DNA from: Cypionkella sp.
GTDB taxonomy: Bacteria; Pseudomonadota; Alphaproteobacteria; Rhodobacterales; Rhodobacteraceae
Direction: 5' to 3'
NCBI RefSeq assembly: GCF_028290025.1
Contig: NZ_JAQGKQ010000053.1
Span: 1 to 64,000 of the forward strand
Length of the DNA: 64,000 nt
The notes below the pieces were generated by a model. That model made no database searches. It saw nothing but the letters and a program-made list of their open reading frames with translations, and was not told the origin of the DNA. The position numbers were made by a program, and so were the translations under genes. Positions 35,902 through 48,158 of the stretch are shown in pieces. The first letter of the stretch is position 1, and each line of letters starts with the position of its first letter.

Positions 35902-36476
35902 TCGCCCACAGCCTCGCGCCAATGCCTGCGACACAGCGAAACATAGGTCTCGTTGCCACCGATTTGCACCTGCTCACCTTCCCTCAGTGCGCGGCCATCT
36001 GGGCCACGACGCATCACCATCGTCGCCTTCTTGCCGCAGCGGCAAATCGTGCGAACTTCGCGCATCTCATCCGCCCAAGCCAACAAAGCCGCCGAGCCGG
36101 GAAACAAATTGCCTTGGAAATCAACGCGAAGCCCGTAGCACATCACGGGCACACCCAGATCATCGACAGCACAGGCCAGTTGCCAGACCTGCGATTTTGT
36201 CAGGAACTGCGCCTCATCCACCAGCACGCAAGCGACCGGGCCTTGCGCGAAGCGCGCTTGCAGCTTGGCATACATATCGTCGCCGGGGGCGAATGTATCG
36301 GCAGGCTCACCAATGCCGATGCGGCTGGATATGCGACCCTCTCCGGCGCGATTGTCAAACTGCGCGGTGATCAGATAAGTCTGCATCCCACCTTCGCGGT
36401 AGTTGTGCGAGGCTTGCAACAGCAGGGTCGATTTGCCCGCGTTCATCGTTGAATAGTTGAAATACAGCTTGGCCAT
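35898..36476 (-). CDS. tdk: Thymidine kinase
   Basis: 192 aa from ATG 36474-36476 at MAKLYFNYSTMNAGKSTLLL; the 45 codons upstream are non-homologous. The type II kinase has a P-loop STMNAGKST, DEAQFL (catalytic Glu) and lasso loop with GNETYVSLCRRHW. Zinc ligands Cys are in TICRCGKKA and LCRRHW. It phosphorylates thymidine, competing with DeoA from the salvage operon. It ends within four bases of the EamA gene's end. Confidence 0.95.
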   Translation of the reverse strand: MAKLYFNYSTMNAGKSTLLLQASHNYREGGMQTYLITAQFDNRAGEGRISSRIGIGEPADTFAPGDDMYAKLQARFAQGPVACVLVDEAQFLTKSQVWQLACAVDDLGVPVMCYGLRVDFQGNLFPGSAALLAWADEMREVRTICRCGKKATMVMRRGPDGRALREGEQVQIGGNETYVSLCRRHWREAVGD

Positions 36477-36864
36477 GCACTGATTTAGCGCATGGCCAAG
36501 CTGGCTTGCAAGCCCGTGCGAGGAAGTCACGGGCTCACCTTGCGTGATGGCAAAGGGCCACCGGACACATACCAAAAAAAACACGTTAACGGTGGGGTTC
36601 AACCAACCCATCTTGATACGAAACGCGTGACAGGGCGAACCTAGCCACCAAACCTAAAGCAGACAGGTCCGCCGCGCGATACACTTGCCCCGAAGGACAT
36701 ATGCACGGCGGACCCCACCCATATCAGCACCGAGGCGCTGAACACTCGTTACAGTTCCGGTTGCCCGGAACACCTTTATCAATGACAAACTCTTAGGACG
36801 AGATTAATGGGGAAAACACACAGTGAATTCCCCGGTTTAGGTGGTTTGATAAGGTTAGACAGTC
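36477..36864. promoter_or_regulatory. Intergenic region with inverted repeat GTTCCGG/CCGGAAC
   Basis: This region separates divergent tdk and the HTH-like gene. GTTCCGG-TTGC-CCGGAAC (36754-36771) is a perfect 7-bp inverted repeat about 95 bases before the HTH-like gene. It resembles an operator rather than a terminator (no T-run). No other gene is supported here. Confidence 0.45.
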
Positions 36865-37317
36865 ATGAGTAGCGAAAGTTATCTAAAAAAACACACTGAG
36901 GCGCTGGTTAAGGATGTAGGCATCGAAGCGGCCTGCGCGTTGACGGGCAAATCGAAGGCAACGTTGGGACGATATTATTCGGATTCTGGTGAGCATGATG
37001 ATCGCTTCATGCCTGTAGACGTGGTGGCCCAACTAGAGTCGGCGGCGCGCTTCCCGCATGTAACTTCGGCTTTGGCGGAGCTCCGCGGCATCACGCTTAG
37101 CTACGACCCTGAAAAGCGCAACTCTGACAGCAAGGGCGTCAACGGCGACGTTGTGGCGCTGGCACAACGCTTTGCGATGCTTATGGCCGAGTATAATATG
37201 GCGATTGGCGACGGGGTGATCTCGGTCAACGAGGCCAAGCGAATGCTGCGGGAAACCTTGGCAATTCAACAGGTTCTGCTGGATATGAAGCTGAGCTTGG
37301 AAGACGAGGTTAGTTAA
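36865..37317 (+). CDS. HTH-like small regulator, 150 aa
   Basis: The N-terminal part, YLKKHTEALVKDVGIEAACALTGKSKATLGRYYS, has the length and pattern of a Cro/CII-like helix-turn-helix. It is followed by MPVDVVAQLESAARFPHVTSALAEL and a C-terminal helical region (LLDMKLSLEDEV). Related proteins occur in Rhodobacteraceae chromosomes and phages; I know no function. A DNA-binding role is inferred. It ends before a bidirectional terminator. Confidence 0.6.
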   Translation: MSSESYLKKHTEALVKDVGIEAACALTGKSKATLGRYYSDSGEHDDRFMPVDVVAQLESAARFPHVTSALAELRGITLSYDPEKRNSDSKGVNGDVVALAQRFAMLMAEYNMAIGDGVISVNEAKRMLRETLAIQQVLLDMKLSLEDEVS

Positions 37318-37375
37318 CTGGGCTGCTAATCGGCTAACTGGTTTTATAATCTGAACTATAGCTTGGATAAAATGA

Positions 37376-37410
37376 AAAGCGCCCGGATGATCTCCGGGCG
37401 CTTTCATTTT
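37376..37410. terminator. Bidirectional intrinsic terminator
   Basis: AAAGCGCCCGG-ATGATCT-CCGGGCGCTTT is an 11-bp perfect stem with CATTTTG on the plus side and TCATTTTATC on the minus side. It serves the HTH-like gene and the convergent helicase gene. Confidence 0.85.
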
Positions 37411-37482
37411 GACTGTTGCGGTTTGGCCGTGCAGCGAATTCGCCCGATCCTTGAGCGAGTTCGACGGCTCGCAACTATGCCT

Positions 37483-38844
37483 TTAGCGTGGCGTGCGAGC
37501 GACCGCACTGCGTGGCTTAGCTGCACCATCCGCACGACGCGGAGCAAAGCTACCGCCAGCGGGCTTCGGCTTGCCTTGCGGTTTGGCACCGGGCTTGCCG
37601 GGGGCCGCGCGTTGGATCGGCTGGCTGCCAGCTTTTTGACCACCGCGACTTTGGCCGGGGCGTTGACCGCGATTCTGGCCGGGCTTCGGAGCAGCCGCAA
37701 CCGCATCTGCTGCCCAAGGCGCGCCACCCAAAATCGGGATCGGCTTTTTCAACAGCTTTTCAATGGCTTGCAACTCACCCATCTCTGCCGGAGCACAGAA
37801 GGAAATCGAGGTGCCTTCTTTGCCAGCCCGTGCAGTCCGGCCAATGCGGTGAACGTAGTTTTCTGGCACGTTCGGCATGTCGAAGTTATACACATAGCGC
37901 ACGCCGGGAATGTCGATGCCGCGCGAAGCCACATCGGTCGCGACCAGCACGTCCAACTCCGCCTTACGGAACTCGGTCAAAGTGCGGTCGCGCTGGTTCT
38001 GGCTTTTGTTGCCGTGGATCGAGCCTGCCTTAAAGCCCCAAGCCACCAACAGCTTCATCAGCTTTTCCGAACCATGCTTGGTACGGCCAAACACAAGCGC
38101 CTGCTCGCCCGGATGCTTCAGCAGATATTCTTTCAACATCAGTGCCTTATCGCCATTTGGCAAATAATGCACGCCTTGGTCGATGCGCTCAACTGGCTTG
38201 CCCGGAGGTGCAACCTGCACCTTGATCGGGTTTTGCAGGTAGGTCGAAGCCAGTTCCTCAATATCCTTCGGCATGGTCGCCGAGAACAGCAAAGTCTGGC
38301 GTTTCAGCGGGATATGCTTGGCGATTTTGCGCAGGGAATGGATGAAACCCATGTCGAGCATGTGGTCGGCTTCGTCCAGCACCAGATAGCCAGTGGCGTG
38401 AAGCGAGACATCGCCACGCTCCAGCAAGTCGATCAGACGACCGGGGGTAGCGACAAGGATATCAGCGCCGCGTTTTAGGCGTTCAGCTTGCTTGAACAGG
38501 CTAGCGCCGCCGACAACCATAGCCACTTTAACTGAGGTGCCTTTGGTAAAAACCTCAAGGTTATCAGCAATTTGCGCGACAAGTTCGCGGGTCGGTGCTA
38601 GGATCAAAGCCCGCACGGTTTTCGGCGCAGGCGGGTGGCCTAGATCAAGGATGCGGTGCAGCAAGGGCAGGCCAAACGCGGCGGTTTTGCCGGTGCCGGT
38701 CTGCGCCAGACCCATCAAATCTTTGCCCGCCATGATATGCGGAATTGCCTCAACCTGAATCGGCGATGGCATTTTCAGTGTGGTTTTCTCAAGCGCTTTC
38801 AGAATGGTTTCCGAAAGCCCGAGGTCTGCGAAAGTCGTGGTCAT
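37483..38844 (-). CDS. DEAD-box RNA helicase, RhlE type
   Basis: 453 aa from ATG 38842-38844 behind GGAAAGACTGTT. It has the Q motif (FADLGLSETIL...PSPIQVEAIP), AQTGTGKTAAF, PTRELVAQI, VLDEADHMLD, LLFSATMP and HRIGRTARAGKEG. The C-terminal tail (from about residue 375) is basic and rich in Gly, Pro, Gln and Lys, typical of RNA-binding extensions. It unwinds RNA in ribosome assembly or cold adaptation. The leader holds two hairpins. Confidence 0.94.
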   Translation of the reverse strand: MTTTFADLGLSETILKALEKTTLKMPSPIQVEAIPHIMAGKDLMGLAQTGTGKTAAFGLPLLHRILDLGHPPAPKTVRALILAPTRELVAQIADNLEVFTKGTSVKVAMVVGGASLFKQAERLKRGADILVATPGRLIDLLERGDVSLHATGYLVLDEADHMLDMGFIHSLRKIAKHIPLKRQTLLFSATMPKDIEELASTYLQNPIKVQVAPPGKPVERIDQGVHYLPNGDKALMLKEYLLKHPGEQALVFGRTKHGSEKLMKLLVAWGFKAGSIHGNKSQNQRDRTLTEFRKAELDVLVATDVASRGIDIPGVRYVYNFDMPNVPENYVHRIGRTARAGKEGTSISFCAPAEMGELQAIEKLLKKPIPILGGAPWAADAVAAAPKPGQNRGQRPGQSRGGQKAGSQPIQRAAPGKPGAKPQGKPKPAGGSFAPRRADGAAKPRSAVARTPR

Positions 38845-38856
38845 AACAGTCTTTCC

Positions 38857-38892
38857 GGCGGCCCAAAGCCGCCCGTCCACCCCAAAAAGGGG
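38857..38892 (-). promoter_or_regulatory. Two hairpins in the RNA helicase leader
   Basis: GGCGGC-CCAAA-GCCGCC (38857-38873) lies 12 bases before the helicase start, and CCCC-AAAAA-GGGG (38880-38892) is just upstream. The first would sit next to the ribosome site and could be opened by the helicase itself or by temperature; this is inference. Confidence 0.4.
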
Positions 38893-39129
38893 CGGCAGTG
38901 GGAAGCGACGCCCCCTCGTATCAGGCGCTTGCCCAATACCGTGGCCGTCGCGGAACCCCTGCGTGCGGTGGGAACCAGTCTCGGGGCCTTACACATGCTC
39001 ACGCGGCACGGGCACTCCGATTGGTGGCAGATGGGCGCTTTTGGCCGATATGTCAAGGCAGGATCAGTTTTGCGCTGCATTTGCGCGAAATCGCCGCATA
39101 TTAAGGGCGAATGGGTTTTGGAGGGCTAA

Positions 39130-39927
39130 ATGACGAAGGAACAAGGCAAAATCCGCGTGGGCATCGGCGGCTGGACGTTTGAGCCGTGGCGCGGCAGTTT
39201 TTTCCCTGATGATCTGGTGCAAAAACGCGAGCTGGAATACGCCAGCAGCAAGTTTAGCTCGATCGAGGTAAACGGAACTTATTACGGCTCACAAAAGTCC
39301 ACGACGTTTCAGTCTTGGCACGATGAGACGCCGGATGACTTTGTTTTTGCGCTGAAGGGCCCAAGATTTGCGACCAATCGCAAGGTATTAGCGGAAGCCG
39401 GGCCCTCGGTGGAAAGGTTTCTGAACAGCGGGATTACGCGGTTGGGTGATAAACTCGGGCCGCTGAACTGGCAGTTTATGGCGACGAAAAAGTTTGATCC
39501 CGAGGATTTCGCAGCATTTCTGTCGCTGCTGCCGAAAGAGATTGAGGGGCGGCAATTAAGGCACGCGGTCGAAGTGCGCCATGACAGCTTTGCCTGCGCG
39601 GAGTTTGTGGATTTGGTGAGGTCGCACGAGGTGGGGATTGTGGTTTCGGCAGACGGAGATTTCCCGCAAATTGCTGATATTACGACAGATTTCGTTTATG
39701 CCCGCATACTGGGGACGGTTGAGGATGAGCCTTTGGGATATCCACCCAAGGCATTGGGCGAGTGGGCCGAGCGCGCGAAGGTCTGGGCCGCGGGGGATGT
39801 GCCGAAGGGCCTAGCAACGTTTGCGAAGCCCGCCAAGCCCGCGCCGCGCGAGGTGTTTCTGTATGTGATCAGCGGGTATAAACAGCGCAACCCGCAGGCA
39901 GCGATGGGGATTGTGGAACGGTTGTGA
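39130..39927 (+). CDS. DUF72 domain-containing protein
   Basis: A 265-aa protein of the DUF72 (YecE-like) TIM-barrel family. It starts IRVGIGGWTFEPWRGSFFP, with SSIEVNGTYYGSQK, FALKGPRFATNRK and AVEVRHDSF motifs in order. Function is unproven for the family. GGAGGGCTAA precedes ATG. It stands alone, divergent from the helicase. Confidence 0.9.
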   Translation: MTKEQGKIRVGIGGWTFEPWRGSFFPDDLVQKRELEYASSKFSSIEVNGTYYGSQKSTTFQSWHDETPDDFVFALKGPRFATNRKVLAEAGPSVERFLNSGITRLGDKLGPLNWQFMATKKFDPEDFAAFLSLLPKEIEGRQLRHAVEVRHDSFACAEFVDLVRSHEVGIVVSADGDFPQIADITTDFVYARILGTVEDEPLGYPPKALGEWAERAKVWAAGDVPKGLATFAKPAKPAPREVFLYVISGYKQRNPQAAMGIVERL

Positions 39928-40030
39928 AGAAAGGTTTAACGACCCAGAAAGCGGCCATTTTTGCTATGGAAAAGGGCCATACGTAAAAGCACCTATGCGT
40001 TGCCTAGTAAGTGCTATCGTTAGATAAAAC

Positions 40031-40049
40031 CGGAGCGCTGAGCGCTCCG
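40031..40049 (-). terminator. Terminator of the VPLPA-CTERM gene
   Basis: CGGAGCGC-TGA-GCGCTCCG is a perfect 8-bp stem. On the minus strand it is followed by GTTTTATC, 30 bases past the stop codon of the gene. Confidence 0.75.
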
Positions 40050-40078
40050 ATTCAAACAGTTCTGAAACACACTAAAGC

Positions 40079-40735
40079 TTAAACCGACTGGCGGCGACGA
40101 CGAATAGCGGCAAGCCCGCCAAGCGCACCAAGAAGAAGCAGGCCCGCAGCTGGAACTGGGACTGGCGCAAGATGACCACCGACGATGTCAAGCCTGACGA
40201 CCAAGTCGTCGTGGTTGTCAGATGTGCCTCCAGCACCGTCATCTAAAAATAGCAAAACGCTCTGCCCAAACGTGGCCGTCGCATTTGGTAAGAATGATAC
40301 AAAGAAGTTTGCAATAGACGCTGAGCTATTGTCAGCGTTGGTACCATTTGTTGCCGATAGTGTTGCAAGCGCCGAATTCGCACCAAACCAGAAATCAAGC
40401 AGACCGCTCGATAATCCGCTTTGCAAGAACTGGGCGACACCATTGGAGTCATTTTCGAATGTAGTAAGGTTGTTAGAAGAATAGGTCTGCCCATAGAAAC
40501 TAAAGCGGTTGTTATACCCAGCCTCTTGGCCAAGAACAGTCGCCCGAATAGTTACATTGCTGCCAATCAGATAAAGGTTGGCCCCAAAATAGCCGCTCAG
40601 CGGATTGGTCAGACCCAAAGGCGCTAGGGCCTCGTTATCTGGCCCAATTGTGCCGAACGTAGCGGCACCGGCTAAACTTGCAGAAAAACCCGCAATGGCA
40701 ATCGCAAGCGCAGAAGCAATAACCCTAATTTTCAT
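40079..40735 (-). CDS. VPLPA-CTERM sorting-signal surface protein
   Basis: A 218-aa exported protein with a signal peptide (residues 1-24, ending LAGAATF). A mature beta-rich domain with many Asn, Ser and Gly follows (SFYGQTYSSNNLTTFENDS). The C-terminal sorting signal VPVPAAGLLLLGALGGL precedes RRRR. PEP-CTERM/VPLPA signals are cut by an exosortase and lead to surface attachment or exopolysaccharide association. No exosortase lies in this window. Base use is visibly AT-richer than neighbouring genes, possibly a sign of transfer. The function of the mature part is unknown. Confidence 0.85.
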   Translation of the reverse strand: MKIRVIASALAIAIAGFSASLAGAATFGTIGPDNEALAPLGLTNPLSGYFGANLYLIGSNVTIRATVLGQEAGYNNRFSFYGQTYSSNNLTTFENDSNGVAQFLQSGLSSGLLDFWFGANSALATLSATNGTNADNSSASIANFFVSFLPNATATFGQSVLLFLDDGAGGTSDNHDDLVVRLDIVGGHLAPVPVPAAGLLLLGALGGLAAIRRRRQSV

Positions 40736-41026
40736 TTTTTTAACCCCTAGGTATAATTTTCTAATGTCTCATTTCTACCACAATGCTGACACAATTCATA
40801 TAACGAGGGTGAGCACGCGCTGCGGTTGAGCCTAGGTCAAATTCAGTAAGTTAGGAGGTTCGCGATTTTTGCCTTGCAGTCGCAACTTGCAAGGTCTCTT
40901 TTTTGTAACCGATTCGCGCGCCGGATGAATCGTAAGGTCAGCCTAGCAATTATAGGCAAGCGTATTTTGCATGAATTAGCTTGGTCAGACGCAAACTACT
41001 CAAAAAGTGTAGCGCAGACCGTGCGT
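40736..41026. other. Intergenic region between carB and the VPLPA-CTERM gene
   Basis: AT-rich sequence holding the promoter of the VPLPA-CTERM gene; no gene or strong repeat is supported. A forward frame from 40874 is the shadow of carB. Confidence 0.4.
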
Positions 41027-44356
<3,330 letters not shown>

Positions 44357-44453
44357 GTCGGCCCCCAATGCGCAAAACTTCGCGGGTTATAGCCATGCGA
44401 CGCGGGGGCGCAAGCGGATTCCGGGGTAGCTTGGCTTGCATTTTGGTCGGAGG

Positions 44454-44470
44454 TTAGCTATGTTAGCTAA
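44454..44470 (+). promoter_or_regulatory. TTAGCTA repeats upstream of the toxin-antitoxin genes
   Basis: TTAGCTA-TG-TTAGCTAA: two copies of a self-palindromic octamer about 20 bases before the antitoxin start, a good candidate for autoregulation by the antitoxin-toxin complex. Confidence 0.5.
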
Positions 44471-44489
44471 GCAAACTGAAGGGTGTGCG

Positions 44490-44717
44490 ATGCAAGTCAA
44501 CGTTCACGAGGCGAAAACCCAGCTTTCAAAGTTGATTGAGGCCGCGCTGCGGGGTGAAGAAGTGATTATTGCGCGCGATGGTAAACCTGCGGTGCGGATA
44601 GAGCCACTGCCGCAGGCAAAAGCGAAGTTCAATTTTGGTTTGCCCGAGTTTATCGGCATGCCAGTACCGGATTTTCTGGAGCCTATGACCGAAGAAGAAC
44701 TGCGAGAGTGGGAATAG
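44490..44717 (+). CDS. Type II antitoxin, Phd/YefM family
   Basis: 75 aa from ATG 44490 behind GAAGGG. The Phd/YefM fold is clear in MQVNVHEAKTQLSKLIEAAL followed by GEEVIIARDGKPAVRIEPL. The C-terminal toxin-binding part is acidic (PMTEEELREWE). It neutralises the PIN toxin encoded directly after it (stop abuts start) and probably binds the upstream repeats. Confidence 0.9.
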   Translation: MQVNVHEAKTQLSKLIEAALRGEEVIIARDGKPAVRIEPLPQAKAKFNFGLPEFIGMPVPDFLEPMTEEELREWE

Positions 44718-45107
44718 GTGGCGGGCGTCCTTTTGGACACTCACAGTTGGGCATGGGCTTTGACGACCAACCCAAATTTGACACTGCATGCGATGACGGC
44801 GATGGGAAATGCTACTTTTATCGCGGTAAGCCCAATCAGTTTGTATGAAGTTGCGCAGAAAGTTCGCTTGGGTAGATGGCCCGAAATGACGGGTTATGCC
44901 GTAGCTTTAGAGCAAGCCGTGAAAAGGCAGGGCTTTGTTTTTGCGGAGATGAATCCTGCCATTGCTACGCGGGCTGGTCTGCTGGACTGGGACCACCGCG
45001 ACCCGTTTGACCGGATATTGGCGGCCACGGCTTTGGCGGGCGGGATGGATTTTATTTCGGCTGACACGGCGTTTGATACGATTCCCGGCTTAAGGCGGAT
45101 TTGGTAG
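44718..45107 (+). CDS. Type II toxin, PIN domain (VapC-like)
   Basis: 129 aa starting at GTG 44718, which abuts the antitoxin stop. The PIN domain acidic residues appear as LLDTHSWAWAL (Asp near 7), SLYEVAQK (Glu), WDHRDPFDRILAATA (Asp pair) and ISADTAFDTI. VapC toxins are Mg-dependent RNases attacking tRNA or rRNA. Intact in length and motifs, so the pair may be active. An orphan pair between carB and a permease. Confidence 0.88.
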   Translation: MAGVLLDTHSWAWALTTNPNLTLHAMTAMGNATFIAVSPISLYEVAQKVRLGRWPEMTGYAVALEQAVKRQGFVFAEMNPAIATRAGLLDWDHRDPFDRILAATALAGGMDFISADTAFDTIPGLRRIW

Positions 45108-45130
45108 CGGGATCGTTGGCATAGAAAAAA

Positions 45131-45159
45131 GGCGGCAGGATTTTCCCCGCCGCCTTTTG
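45131..45159. terminator. Bidirectional terminator
   Basis: GGCGGC-AGGATTTTCCCC-GCCGCC flanked by AAAAAA on the left and TTTTGTTT on the right, between the convergent toxin and permease genes. Confidence 0.8.
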
Positions 45160-45174
45160 TTTCATATCAGCGAC

Positions 45175-46734
45175 TTAGGACCTCTGACCGACTGCTGCTT
45201 CTGCCGCAGCGATGGAGGCGCGGCGTTTTTCGACCTCGGCTCCAATCGGTGGGCCTACAAAGCGGCGGTTTTCGAACGCGAACCAGATCACCAAGGCTAG
45301 GGCGATGAAGCCCAGCACGATCCACAGCACTTTGTCGTTTGGCGGTTGGATGGCGATGTAAAAGATGATCAGCATACCGACAATCGACAGTGCCGAGATC
45401 AGTTTGTAGAGGCCCGCAGGCATTGCCCAAGGGCCGGGGGTTTTCCATTTATCGGTGCCATAGGCGAGCATACCGCAGGTGAGCGGGATCGCGAAGGACA
45501 AGAACAGGAACACCAGCGTTGAGTTCACCACGATGGTGTAAAGGTTGGTGCCGCCGACCGAGACGAATTGGGCGGCGAAAACATAGAGGATTTCCAACAC
45601 GGCCGCTGTCCAGATCGCGTTGACAGGGGTGCGGTATTTCGGCGAAACTTTCGCCAAAGCCGCCGATGCGCCGGGGATGCCGCCATCGCGAGAAAAAGCG
45701 AACAGCATCCGGCTGGCAGAGGTAACGGTGGCCAGACCGCAGAGCAGTTGGCTGATCAGGATGGCAAAATACAGCACGTTTTTCAGGCCCGCTGGCATGA
45801 TGGCGTCGAGCGTCAAGAAGAACATCGACCAGCCTTGGCCCGCCGCAACGGCCATATCCGGGATCGCAAGGGTGATTGCGCAAACCATGATCCAGCCGAT
45901 CAGTGACGACCAGACCACGGCGGAAATGATCGAGCGCGGCACGGAATGCGCGGCTTTCACGGTTTCTTCAGAGGTATGGGCCGAAGCGTCATAGCCGGTG
46001 ATGGTGTAAACTGGCAAAAGTAGGCACAGCAGGAACAGATAGCCCATATTCTCGGTTTGCGGGAACACGTTGCCCCCCGCTTCGCCTGAGTAGTTGGTGA
46101 AGGTCCACAGCCGCGAGATGTCGATGGCTGGGGCGTAGAACAGGCAGGCCAGCACCAAGGCGGCGGTGGCTGCGAAGATGATATAGCCCGAGATATCGGT
46201 CAGCATCGCGGTGACTTTGATGCCGAGGTGGTTGAACAAGGCTTGAGCTACGGTGATGACGGCGACAAAGCCTACGACTTCGCCCGCGGTGCCGGTAAAG
46301 CCGAACATCGGCCCGAAGGTGCCAGCAAAGAAGAACGCGGTGCCGATGTTGATGGCACCCAGCACGGTGATCAGGCCCAGCAAGTTCATCCATGCCGTCA
46401 GCCAGCCGATGAAGCGGCCGCCAAGGATGGAGCCCCAGTGGTAAAGCCCGCCCGCTGTCGGGAAGGCGCTCGCGATTTGCGCCATTGCCAGCGCGAACAT
46501 TCCCGAGATCAGGCAGCCCACGATCCAGCCGATACCAGCGCCCGCGCCGCCAACCGAACCGATCGCTTGCGCAAACGAGTTGATGCCGCCTGACAGGATG
46601 CAGATGATCGAGAACGAGATTGCGAAGTTGGAAAATTTCGACATAGAGCGCGAAAGCTCTTGCGCGTAGCCCATGCCATGCAGGACTTTGATGTCCTCAT
46701 GCGCATCTTTATCGGTATAGTCTTCCGATGCCAT
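45175..46734 (-). CDS. APC superfamily amino acid permease (amino acid/choline transporter type)
   Basis: A 519-aa protein of twelve helices with the consensus start SRSMSKFSNFAISFSIICILSGG. The YTITGYDASAHTSEET segment in helix 6 is typical of the amino acid-choline transporter family (GABA, choline, polyamine permeases). Substrate cannot be fixed. It imports cationic or amino compounds across the inner membrane. Soluble N- and C-termini are normal. Confidence 0.9.
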   Translation of the reverse strand: MASEDYTDKDAHEDIKVLHGMGYAQELSRSMSKFSNFAISFSIICILSGGINSFAQAIGSVGGAGAGIGWIVGCLISGMFALAMAQIASAFPTAGGLYHWGSILGGRFIGWLTAWMNLLGLITVLGAINIGTAFFFAGTFGPMFGFTGTAGEVVGFVAVITVAQALFNHLGIKVTAMLTDISGYIIFAATAALVLACLFYAPAIDISRLWTFTNYSGEAGGNVFPQTENMGYLFLLCLLLPVYTITGYDASAHTSEETVKAAHSVPRSIISAVVWSSLIGWIMVCAITLAIPDMAVAAGQGWSMFFLTLDAIMPAGLKNVLYFAILISQLLCGLATVTSASRMLFAFSRDGGIPGASAALAKVSPKYRTPVNAIWTAAVLEILYVFAAQFVSVGGTNLYTIVVNSTLVFLFLSFAIPLTCGMLAYGTDKWKTPGPWAMPAGLYKLISALSIVGMLIIFYIAIQPPNDKVLWIVLGFIALALVIWFAFENRRFVGPPIGAEVEKRRASIAAAEAAVGQRS

Positions 46735-47015
46735 TTAGTACCCTCCGAACCGTTGATTGGTCGTTATTATTGCTGGCGGTGCGACGTTATGCCGTCCCTA
46801 ACGCTAGGGAAGCGCGGATTATTCAGTCTGGCAAGCTTTGAATAGATATTTACAGAAATCAGGGGAAACTAAGGGGACGCGGCGGTGTTTGGTGGTGATT
46901 TTCGCGACTTAATCGCACCTTTGAAGGGCAGAGGTTGATTTGCCGGGGCAGGCTGAGACTGGATTTGTGGTCGGGGCTGGCATAGGTGGTACGCAGGGTA
47001 ACAAGGGGCGCTGGC

Positions 47016-48158
47016 GTGATCCTGATCGAAGACGGACCGGGCGGTGGCCTTGCGCTGTTTGACGGCGCGGAGGCGTTGATCGTGGCGCGGGCTGCGGGCG
47101 ATGTGGCCCCGGCATTGGCGGCTTTGGATGCGGCGCGGGCGCAGGGCAAATGGGTGGCGGGATATATCGGCTATGAGGCGGGTTATGCTTTGGAGCCGAA
47201 GCTTGCGGGCCTGATGCCACCGGATACGGTGCTGCCGTTGCTGGTGTTCGGGGTGTTTGCCGGGCCGTCTGATCCGGCTGAGGTGTTGGCGCGGGCCAAT
47301 GCTGAAGCGCGTGGTGTCGTGGTGGCGGCGTTGGAGCCTGCGATCAGCCGGGCCGATTACGGTTTGGCGATGGAAAGCGTCATGGCCTATATCGCGGCGG
47401 GCGATTGTTATCAGATTAACCTGACATTCCCGCTGCGGACCCGGCTGTTGCACGGCAGCGCGCTGGGGCTTTACGGCGCTTTGCGGGCGCGGCAGGCGGT
47501 GGGGCATGGCAGTTTCGTAGATCTGGGCGTGGGTCCGGTGCTGGTGTCACGTTCGCCGGAGTTGTTCGTGCGGATAGACGCAAGCGGGCGGATCGAGGCG
47601 CGGCCAATGAAGGGCACCGCGCCGCGTGATGCCGACCCAGTACGCGACGCGGAACTGGCAGAGGAATTGCGTGGGTCGGCCAAAGGTCAGGCGGAAAACC
47701 TGATGATCGTCGATCTGCTACGCAATGATATCAGCCGGGTGGCGAAGGTCGGCTCGGTCAAGGTGCCGGAATTGTTCGCGGTAGAAAGCTATGCGACGCT
47801 GCATCAGATGGTCAGCCGCGTGGTCGGGCAGTTGGTTGAGGCCCCGAGCATGGCGGGGGTAATGACGGCGCTGTTCCCCTGCGGATCAATCACTGGTGCG
47901 CCGAAGATCCGCGCTATGCAGATTATCCGCGAGGTGGAGCCATTTGCGCGTGGGGCCTACTGCGGCGCGATTGGCTGGATGGCACCGGATGGGGCGGCGT
48001 CTTTTTCGGTGGCGATCAGGACGTTGTCGGTGTTCGAGGGTGGTGAAATCACGCTGAATGTTGGCGGCGGTGTGGTGCAGGACAGCACGACCGAGGGCGA
48101 ATGGGAGGAGGCGTTGTGGAAAGCGCGTTACGTGCAGGGGCTGGTGCGCCGGGACTAA
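47016..48158 (+). CDS. pabB: Aminodeoxychorismate synthase component I
   Basis: 380 aa if begun at GTG 47016 behind AAGGGGCGCTGGC; a GTG ten codons earlier is also possible. It is a chorismate-binding enzyme that adds an amino group to chorismate for p-aminobenzoate in folate synthesis. Key motifs: GYIGYEAGYALE, AGDCYQINLTFPL, the ARPMKGTAPRDADP signature and LFPCGSITGAPKIRAMQII. Its stop lies within pabC (43-base overlap). The glutaminase partner PabA is not present here. Confidence 0.92.
   Translation: MILIEDGPGGGLALFDGAEALIVARAAGDVAPALAALDAARAQGKWVAGYIGYEAGYALEPKLAGLMPPDTVLPLLVFGVFAGPSDPAEVLARANAEARGVVVAALEPAISRADYGLAMESVMAYIAAGDCYQINLTFPLRTRLLHGSALGLYGALRARQAVGHGSFVDLGVGPVLVSRSPELFVRIDASGRIEARPMKGTAPRDADPVRDAELAEELRGSAKGQAENLMIVDLLRNDISRVAKVGSVKVPELFAVESYATLHQMVSRVVGQLVEAPSMAGVMTALFPCGSITGAPKIRAMQIIREVEPFARGAYCGAIGWMAPDGAASFSVAIRTLSVFEGGEITLNVGGGVVQDSTTEGEWEEALWKARYVQGLVRRD

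Noticed and set aside
36865-37317. Prophage CII regulator marking a second integrated element
   Set aside because: The gene is flanked by ordinary housekeeping genes and no integrase, attachment repeat or phage structural gene is nearby.
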